From: Opitutia bacterium
GTDB lineage: Bacteria > Verrucomicrobiota > Verrucomicrobiia > Opitutales > Seribacteraceae
Assembly (NCBI GenBank): GCA_002716045.1
Contig: PAZC01000010.1
Coordinates: 1-40,135, forward strand
DNA length: 40,135 nucleotides
Reading direction: 5' to 3'
Part shown: positions 34,956 to 40,135 of the stretch, in pieces
Position numbering within the stretch: position 1 is the first letter of the stretch
How the letters are laid out: each line of letters begins with the position of its first letter
Position numbers and translations under genes: made by a program
The notes under the pieces: generated by a model
The model's database searches: none
The model's input: only the letters and a program-made list of their open reading frames with translations
What the model was told of the DNA's origin: nothing

Positions 34956-35668
34956 CGATGGCATCCTGTGCAACTGGTCGGAGGATGGATATTCCAGTTC
35001 TTTTTCATTAGTTTGCCCGCCTTGTGCTCATCATCCTTGGGTTTCCAAGCCAAGTCATAGACTTTATCTAGGGGGCGGAGAGCTTTTTCCGGCTGGCGGT
35101 GGCATTTCAAGCAAAAGGCCATGCTAAGGGGCTCGACGTGACGGACTTCCTTCATCTTGGTGACGTCACCGTGGCATTCCACGCAACTTATGCCGCGATT
35201 CACATGGATTAAGTGATTGAAGTAGGCGTAATCCGGTGTTTTGTGAACACGAACCCAAGGCACGGGTGGACCGCCATCGATTCGGCCGTTGCCATTGGCA
35301 TCCTCAGCGGGTTCAAGCAGGCCATTCTTATTGGCATCTTCGCCGTAATAGCTGGCCCGTACCGGTTCCAAGGCGACCGAGTCCGTGGCCACGGCTGCGT
35401 GACAGGACATGCAGGTGCTGGCAGCGGGAACGTTGGCGTGCGGGCTTTTGTCCACGTTGTTGTGACAGTACCGGCAGTCTAGGCCCAATTCACCGACGTG
35501 AAAGCTATGATCATACGGTACCGGTTGTTCAGGCATGTACCCTGTTCGGGAATATTTGGGGGAAAGATAATACATGGTGCCCCAAGTGACACTGCCGCCC
35601 AGCAATCCCAAGCCAACCAATATCTTGAGAGGTACGGTATTGGACCATCTTGGAAATATGTTGGCCAT
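34952..35668 (-). CDS. actA: Alternative complex III subunit ActA (pentahaem cytochrome c) with EF-hand-like insert
   Basis: 238 aa. An N-terminal membrane helix (about 12-32) precedes five CxxCH motifs: CRYCH, CMSCH, CVECH, CLKCH and CTGCH. Five haems match ActA of known ACIII. Conserved segments VPWVRVHKTPDYAYFNHLIHVNRG and the C-terminal NWNIHPPTSCTGCH are typical. Unusually, residues 109-134 add a stretch containing a canonical EF-hand loop (DANKNGLLEPAE) and a second DxNxNG loop, between haem 2 and the PWVRVH motif. First recognised gene of the operon. Confidence 0.95.
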   Translation of the reverse strand: MANIFPRWSNTVPLKILVGLGLLGGSVTWGTMYYLSPKYSRTGYMPEQPVPYDHSFHVGELGLDCRYCHNNVDKSPHANVPAASTCMSCHAAVATDSVALEPVRASYYGEDANKNGLLEPAEDANGNGRIDGGPPVPWVRVHKTPDYAYFNHLIHVNRGISCVECHGDVTKMKEVRHVEPLSMAFCLKCHRQPEKALRPLDKVYDLAWKPKDDEHKAGKLMKKNWNIHPPTSCTGCHR

Positions 35669-35702
35669 TCGATTGTTAGCAGTGCTTGTGGTGAGCTAAT
35701 TC

Positions 35703-35879
35703 TCAGGCCTTGCGCTCCAGGATACCGCGAGCCTTTCGAACTTTAGGTGAGCTAGAAGCCCCTGCGGTTTTCCTTGGAGAGTTATCCGCTTTGCTTGTCT
35801 TGGAAGCCGAAGAAAAAACACCTAACGAACCGATGGCCGCTACGAGCATCTTCTTTCGTGAATTGGATACTTTACTCAC
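35703..35879 (-). CDS. Possible small basic protein just upstream of actA
   Basis: A 58-codon frame starts GTG at 35879 (internal ATG at 35849) and stops at TGA 35705-35703, 34 nt before actA. Features: a basic, hydrophobic N-terminus resembling a signal or membrane segment (SRKKMLVAAIGSLGVFSS), then a Lys/Ser-rich tail (SKADNSPRKTAGASSS) and a final KVRKARGILERKA. No good Shine-Dalgarno is visible, and no family is recognised. Position at the head of the act operon makes it worth testing; it could also be chance. Confidence 0.4.
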   Translation of the reverse strand: MSKVSNSRKKMLVAAIGSLGVFSSASKTSKADNSPRKTAGASSSPKVRKARGILERKA

Positions 35880-35924
35880 TGGGTTTAGACATCGTTCTCG
35901 AAGTGACGAAAATGATGATTGTTT

Positions 35925-35953
35925 GATTTAGATACGCGCGCGGTAACTGACAA
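35925..35953 (-). promoter_or_regulatory. Candidate promoter of the act operon
   Basis: On the minus strand TTGTCA (35953-35948) is followed after exactly 17 nt by TAAATC (35930-35925). The -35 matches the sigma-70 consensus at five of six positions, while the -10 is weak (three of six). It lies about 45 bp upstream of the small GTG frame and 257 bp upstream of actA, next to an AT-rich stretch. Prediction only. Confidence 0.3.
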
Positions 35954-36094
35954 ACTAATTCGTACACCTGTTTCATTATTAATTTAACTTAATCTAAATG
36001 ATAAGAAAACTTCAGGTATTCCATGCTGCCGGAAAAAGGACGAACAAAACGATTGCCAAGGCTTGTTGAACTCTCGCCGAAAGAACAGGAGCCT
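35954..36094. other. AT-rich intergenic stretch between ygjP-like gene and act promoter
   Basis: The first half is locally AT-rich (around 35970-36010, TTATTAATTTAACTTAATCTAA). Both flanking genes are on the minus strand. No convincing hairpin plus T-run, no open frame of note and no known RNA is seen. It probably holds upstream promoter elements of the act operon and the 3' region of the upstream gene. Confidence 0.4.
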
Positions 36095-36862
36095 CTATTT
36101 TACTGTCTTTGCGAGCCTTCCGACATTCATCAGGCGACCGGATAGTTTAGTCAGTTGTCGGTCGAGTTCAGCGGCCTTTGGATTGAGCGTGGCGAGGAAA
36201 TTCCAGTAGTTTTCAGAATGATCCATGATCTTGAGATGAGCCAGTTCATGGCAAATGACATAGTCTTGCAGCTTCGGCTGGAGCAGGAGAAGTCTCCAGT
36301 TAAACGATAGGACGCCTTTCGAGGAACAAGAGCCCCAGCGGCTACGTTGATCCCCCACCCTGACGCGATTTGGATGCAAGCCGAAGCGATCACCAAGTAA
36401 TGCAGTTCTGACAGGCAAATTCACCTTGGCCACCTCTCTGGCCAGAAGGATCGCTTGTTTTTCGGGGTTTGCTGCAGGGTCGAGCAGCAAGGTGAGGGAG
36501 CCTTTTTCCGAGCACAGCCAGGAGGGGCTGGACTTGCCGCTCTTGAACTCCATGGAGCAAGCCCTCTTCTTGCCGTCCATGCTCAAGTGCGGATTCTTTC
36601 GCAAATGATCGGTCAAGGCAATGGGAGGCACACTTTTGGCTATTTGCTTCTCCAGCCATTCCCCTTGACCTTGGAGAAAGTCCAGGGCTTGTTTCTCGGG
36701 ATGTCGCAGGGGAAGCACGAGTTCAACCTCGCCGCCAGGGAGCATGCGGGCGCTGACTCGCTTTGCCTTTGGTGACCTACGCAACCAACAGGAAGCCCAA
36801 TACCTACTGGAGCGGCCGGTTAGCTCGATCAGCCTAGCTCGTTCTTGTTGCTCGTCCGACAC
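36095..36862 (-). CDS. YgjP/SprT-like zinc metallopeptidase (DUF45, M48-like)
   Basis: 255 aa from the GTG at 36862, which has GGAGG just upstream and overlaps the 3' end of mazG by 29 nt. The zinc motif HExxH appears as ICHELAHLKIMDHSENYW, with a further His downstream as third-ligand candidate. Upstream, RVRVGDQRSRWGSCSSKGVLSFNWRL is the strongly conserved YgjP core. The N-terminus has the family's beta-rich start (KAKRVSARMLPGGEVELVLP). Cellular role of the family is poorly defined. Translation is probably coupled to mazG. Confidence 0.88.
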   Translation of the reverse strand: MSDEQQERARLIELTGRSSRYWASCWLRRSPKAKRVSARMLPGGEVELVLPLRHPEKQALDFLQGQGEWLEKQIAKSVPPIALTDHLRKNPHLSMDGKKRACSMEFKSGKSSPSWLCSEKGSLTLLLDPAANPEKQAILLAREVAKVNLPVRTALLGDRFGLHPNRVRVGDQRSRWGSCSSKGVLSFNWRLLLLQPKLQDYVICHELAHLKIMDHSENYWNFLATLNPKAAELDRQLTKLSGRLMNVGRLAKTVK

Positions 36863-37511
36863 GTCCCTCCACCACCTTTTCCAAATTCCAAGTGAAGCGG
36901 CGCAATGCAGCCTCGGGGTCAATGCCAGCTTCACGGCAAGCAGCCACTATTCCGAACAATCGCCGCCCGGCCTCCTCCTCGCATAATCCATCGGCCAGTT
37001 CACTGGTTTCGCTCAAGTCACAAAATTCATCCAGGGGAGCTTCCTTGTTCCTGCCTTGCTTGTAGACGTCATGGGCATGAAGCAAGGCGGGTAATTTGGG
37101 GGGCAAGTCCTTGAAAAAGCGGTTTTGTTTTCCTTTGTGATTCTTTTCCTGGGCTTTCAGTTCTTCCCATTGAGCCAACACTTTTTCGGGAGAATCGACG
37201 CCGGCCTGATCTCCAAATACATGGGGATGCCGATGGATAAGTTTTTCATTGATTCCGAAGGCTACCTCCTCCAGATCGAAATGACCCGATTCCTCCGCCA
37301 GGCAAGCGTGCATCACGACTTGCAGAAGCAAATCGCCCAACTCTTCGCGTAGACCGTCGAAGTCCTCGTCATCGATAGCCTCGAGTGTTTCGGAGCACTC
37401 CTCCACCAGGCAACGGGTCAGGGATTGGTGGGTTTGGGCTTGATCCCAGGGGCAGCCGTCGGGACCACGCAAGGTGGCCATTATTTCCCTTAAACGTTGA
37501 ATTTCGCTCAC
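36834..37511 (-). CDS. mazG: Nucleoside triphosphate pyrophosphohydrolase MazG
   Basis: 225 aa from the GTG at 37511 (SEIQRLREIMATLRGPDGCPWD, the usual MazG beginning); the frame extends 12 codons upstream without similarity. MazG hydrolyses (d)NTPs to NMPs and pyrophosphate, clearing aberrant nucleotides. Key residues: the first EExxE in VEECSETLEAID, ELGDLLLQVVMHACLAEE, and HRHPHVFGD. The second half has the AHDVYKQ-type repeat. Divergent from trpC across 64 bp. Confidence 0.93.
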   Translation of the reverse strand: MSEIQRLREIMATLRGPDGCPWDQAQTHQSLTRCLVEECSETLEAIDDEDFDGLREELGDLLLQVVMHACLAEESGHFDLEEVAFGINEKLIHRHPHVFGDQAGVDSPEKVLAQWEELKAQEKNHKGKQNRFFKDLPPKLPALLHAHDVYKQGRNKEAPLDEFCDLSETSELADGLCEEEAGRRLFGIVAACREAGIDPEAALRRFTWNLEKVVEGRVGRATRTS

Positions 37512-37575
37512 GACGCGGCATCCTGTGCGGCGTTTTGGCGGAAGCAATCAAATCCGCTCTTAAGACAAAAGAATC

Positions 37576-38370
37576 ATGGACAAACTGGCAGAAATCATGG
37601 CCCACAAGCGGGAGGAGTTGGCTCCGATCCTTCGCCCCGTGCACGACGAGGACTTTCTTTCCTTCGGGAAGCGGAAGGATACCCTGCATGTCTTTCGCGA
37701 TGCCTTGGCTTCCGAGGATGAGTTATCCGTCATATCCGAAATCAAGCGTCGATCCCCTTCCGCCGGAGAGATTGCGGATATCCCGTCGGCCGAGGAGCAG
37801 GCAAGGCTTTACCTCAACGCGGAGGCGGATGCCCTTTCCGTACTGACCGATGAAAAATACTTTGGCGGTTGCTTGGACGATCTCTGCAACGTCACGGATT
37901 TCATTCGCTCCCACGGGCGGGCTTTGCCTGCTTTGAGAAAGGATTTCGCCTTTCATCCCATCCAAGTATTGGAAGCTGCCGAGGCGGGGGCATCAGCTGT
38001 CCTCTTGATTGCCCGGGCCCTTGAGGACGGCGAAATGGCTGAGTTGCGGAGGGTCGCCGATTTGGCAGGTCTGGACTGCCTGTACGAGGCCCACGACGAA
38101 GCGGAAATCGGACGCATTTTGGATCAGGACCCGATGATTGTCGGTGTTAACAATCGGAACCTCTCGACTTTTGAGACCGACCTCGCGGTGACCGAGCGCC
38201 TGTTGCCGCTTATCCCCGATCACGTGGTGAAAGTCAGCGAGAGCGGAATCACCGATCCGGAAGACGCTTGGCGGGCCCGAGATGCGGGGGCGGATGCGGT
38301 GCTCTGTGGCGAAGCCTTGATGAGGTCGGAGGATCCAGAGGAATTCGTCGCCGCCATGAAAGAAGCCTGA
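37576..38370 (+). CDS. trpC: Indole-3-glycerol-phosphate synthase
   Basis: 264 aa TIM barrel that closes the indole ring from CdRP in tryptophan synthesis. Catalytic residues visible: Glu55 and Lys57 in ISEIKRRSPSAG, Lys122 in LRKDF, Glu171 in YEAH, Asn192 in GVNNRNLSTF and Glu222 in SESGI. Stand-alone TrpC, not fused to TrpF. No other trp gene is nearby; the neighbour is rsmA, 15 nt downstream. Confidence 0.97.
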   Translation: MDKLAEIMAHKREELAPILRPVHDEDFLSFGKRKDTLHVFRDALASEDELSVISEIKRRSPSAGEIADIPSAEEQARLYLNAEADALSVLTDEKYFGGCLDDLCNVTDFIRSHGRALPALRKDFAFHPIQVLEAAEAGASAVLLIARALEDGEMAELRRVADLAGLDCLYEAHDEAEIGRILDQDPMIVGVNNRNLSTFETDLAVTERLLPLIPDHVVKVSESGITDPEDAWRARDAGADAVLCGEALMRSEDPEEFVAAMKEA

Positions 38371-38385
38371 GACTCCAGTTCGCTT

Positions 38386-39216
38386 ATGCCTCTCACTCCC
38401 ACCGAAACCAAGGCTCTGTTGGAAGAATTGGGTCATTGGCCCGACAAGCGCTTGGGACAAAATTTCCTCGTCGATGGCAATCTGGTCCGGAAATCCTTGG
38501 AGATGGCGGCGTTGCCCGCTTCGTCGCAAGTGGTTGAGGTGGGGCCTGGCTTGGGCTCTTTGACGGGAGCTTTGCTCGATGCGGGGCACCAAGTCTACGC
38601 GGTGGAGCGCGATGCTGCCTTGGCGAATCATGTGCGTTCGTCCAAGGCCGAGGCATTGGAATCCGGCCAACTGGTTTTGAGCGAAGGCGATGCGATGGAC
38701 TTGCCCGTGGCAGGGTTGCCTGACGGCGATGCGGAATGTTACGTGGTGGCGAACTTGCCTTATGCGATTGCATCCCCGTGGTTGGAGGCAGTGCTGGCAC
38801 ACGATCGCCTACCCGCCCGCATGGTGCTCATGTTGCAAAAGGAAGCAGCCAATCGCTATCAGGCGGAAGCGGGCACCAAGAACTTCGGCGCGCTCACCAT
38901 CTTTCTAGCCTCCATTTTCGAAGTGACGGCGAGCCATGCGGTGTCAAAAACCTGTTTTTATCCGCAGCCTGAAGTGGATTCGGTCCTCCTCCGCCTCGAT
39001 CGAAAGGAAGCGCCTCGCCCGATTCCAAAGGAGACTCGCGAATTGATCCGCAGATTGTTCACCCGCCGGCGCAAACAGATTGGAGGACTAGCGAGGACGG
39101 AGGAAGCGAAGACGCGGGCAGTGATCGAATCATGGCTCTCGGATCAGAACTTGTCTCCCACCTTGAGGCCGGAACAGATTGCTGCCGCGGCATGGCAGCA
39201 GCTTCACTTGACCTAA
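38386..39216 (+). CDS. rsmA: 16S rRNA dimethyladenosine transferase (KsgA/RsmA)
   Basis: 276 aa. Dimethylates two adjacent adenines near the 3' end of 16S rRNA. N-terminal LGQNFLVDGNL, SAM-binding VVEVGPGLGSLT and AVERD, catalytic NLPY (123-126), and the C-terminal CFYPQPEVDSVLLRL typical of the family. Its TAA overlaps the stop of the convergent membrane-protein gene, leaving no room for a separate terminator. Confidence 0.97.
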   Translation: MPLTPTETKALLEELGHWPDKRLGQNFLVDGNLVRKSLEMAALPASSQVVEVGPGLGSLTGALLDAGHQVYAVERDAALANHVRSSKAEALESGQLVLSEGDAMDLPVAGLPDGDAECYVVANLPYAIASPWLEAVLAHDRLPARMVLMLQKEAANRYQAEAGTKNFGALTIFLASIFEVTASHAVSKTCFYPQPEVDSVLLRLDRKEAPRPIPKETRELIRRLFTRRRKQIGGLARTEEAKTRAVIESWLSDQNLSPTLRPEQIAAAAWQQLHLT

Positions 39217-40106
39217 AGGGGCGCGAAGAGCAGCTTTATGATCGCATAGATCAAGCCAATGACCACGGATAGAAAAAGGAGAGCGGCACACCCAAGCTGT
39301 ATTTCCGTTCCTGCGCTCAGCCTTGGTCGCGGTGGATCGATGCCCTGCCTTCTGAGAATCTGTTCGGCTTTGGTTGCCGTTTCAAGCAAGCGGTCCAGTT
39401 TCCCCCTGTCCCATGAGCCGGTATAAGTCTCGTCGTGGATGTTCAAGTCCATGCTCTCCTTGATCAATTGGTCTCGCTCATCAATCAAGGCTCGCACTGC
39501 CTTTTTCGCATCCGGTTTCAGCTCGTCGATGGATCTGGAAGGGACGCCCCAAAGGTTAAACCTTATGATGATTCGTCTTCTGTCTTCCTGTTGTTCGCAA
39601 ACCTTTAGCAAGACCATCAATTCCAAGGCTTCTTGACCTTGAACTGTCCAGGGTTTGCCCGCCTGTTTGCGACGTCTTCCGAAGAGGAAGTGTTGCGGGG
39701 CATCCGCTTTCGGGGACTCTGGTCGCAAGGTCCAGCTGAATACTTGTCGTTCGGGATTCTTGTCATCCAAGGTGATTAACTGAATATCCTCCCAAAGGTA
39801 CAGGTGAGGCTTTCCCCACTTTAGCTTGCCCTTGGCGTTCAAGGAAAAAGGGTACGCTCGATTCCCGATACAAAAGCCTTCGGGGCCCAGGGTGATTTTC
39901 GGTTTTTTGACGCCCTTTCGCTGCCATGAATAGTATTGCACAAACATCAGGGGCCCAAGGACAGCGGGCAAGATGAGGGATGACCATCCAAAGCCTGTTT
40001 GACGGGCAACGCCTAGGCAGACCAAGGCAAGTACGAAACAAAATCCCGGAAAAATCGCTCTAGCGAGATCGGTGTCGCCGACCAGCTCTACAAGAGGTTT
40101 TTTCAC
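39213..40106 (-). CDS. Hypothetical membrane protein
   Basis: 297 aa, GTG start at 40106 with no strong Shine-Dalgarno. Not recognised. Two hydrophobic segments near the N-terminus (about 17-33 and 41-58), a cytoplasmic domain with alternating hydrophobic strands (ITLGPEGFCIGNRAYPF, HLYLWEDIQLITL) that resembles a bacterial PH-like fold, a helical charged section (about 170-250), and one C-terminal transmembrane helix (about 273-293). Convergent with rsmA. Function unknown. Confidence 0.7.
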   Translation of the reverse strand: MKKPLVELVGDTDLARAIFPGFCFVLALVCLGVARQTGFGWSSLILPAVLGPLMFVQYYSWQRKGVKKPKITLGPEGFCIGNRAYPFSLNAKGKLKWGKPHLYLWEDIQLITLDDKNPERQVFSWTLRPESPKADAPQHFLFGRRRKQAGKPWTVQGQEALELMVLLKVCEQQEDRRRIIIRFNLWGVPSRSIDELKPDAKKAVRALIDERDQLIKESMDLNIHDETYTGSWDRGKLDRLLETATKAEQILRRQGIDPPRPRLSAGTEIQLGCAALLFLSVVIGLIYAIIKLLFAPL

Positions 40107-40135
40107 AAAAATTAAATTATGAGAGTGAAAGTATC

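Noticed and set aside
1-40135. tRNA, rRNA, CRISPR arrays, IS elements, classical riboswitches and strong rho-independent terminators
   Set aside because: None could be recognised on reading both strands. Several convergent pairs overlap at their stops, leaving no space for terminators. Weak structures cannot be excluded without folding software.

Overview
The window reads as chromosomal DNA from a Gram-negative member of the PVC superphylum, most likely Verrucomicrobiota and possibly close to Opitutae/Puniceicoccales. This is an inference from gene content: an alternative complex III (act) operon, an OleA/OleB pair, a formylglycine-generating-enzyme-like (FGE) surface protein with Ig-like modules, a sodium:solute symporter coupled to a GH20 hexosaminidase, and a large signal peptidase I. 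No rRNA, tRNA, IS element, prophage or CRISPR array is visible. Coding density is very high, and eight gene junctions use 4-nt start/stop overlaps, five of them with GTG or TTG starts.

Layout: 1-2351 (-) is the N-terminal part of a secreted FGE-like protein with tandem repeats and Ig-like domains. 2437-4259 (+) holds a possible 17-codon leader ORF, a MORN-repeat lipoprotein and an MscS-type channel. 4256-7635 (-) is an SSS symporter followed by a GH20 hexosaminidase. 7667-12469 (+) is a compact five-gene lipid/hydrocarbon locus: a CrtI/retinol-saturase-like flavoprotein, a FabZ-like dehydratase, a FabI-like reductase, OleA and OleB, with no oleC or oleD beside them. 12479-17339 (-) carries malQ, lepB and lepA. 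17414-19646 (+) is dapA-dapB-ruvA. 19667-24098 (-) is a tripartite exporter (TolC-like, MacA/HlyD-like, LolC/MacB-like permease, LolD-like ATPase).

24181-35668 (-), perhaps extending to 35879, is the respiratory core. It contains actA-B-C-D-E-F, a 103-aa single-TM protein, and three genes resembling cbb3 oxidase CcoN, CcoO and CcoP. The ACIII subunits carry the expected centres: five haems in ActA, four Fe-S clusters in ActB and one haem in ActE. The CcoN-like protein keeps the fold signatures of an oxidase catalytic subunit, but the CuB histidines, the active-site tyrosine and the haem-ligand histidines are replaced. It cannot be an ordinary oxygen reductase. The operon looks like ACIII with a repurposed, non-catalytic cbb3-like membrane module plus two monohaem cytochromes c, and it is the most striking system in the window. 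ActA also carries an insertion with a canonical EF-hand loop.

36095-37511 (-) is mazG and a YgjP-type metallopeptidase. 37576-39216 (+) is trpC-rsmA. 39213-40106 (-) is an unrecognised membrane protein. All assignments come from reading translated motifs; no database search was run.
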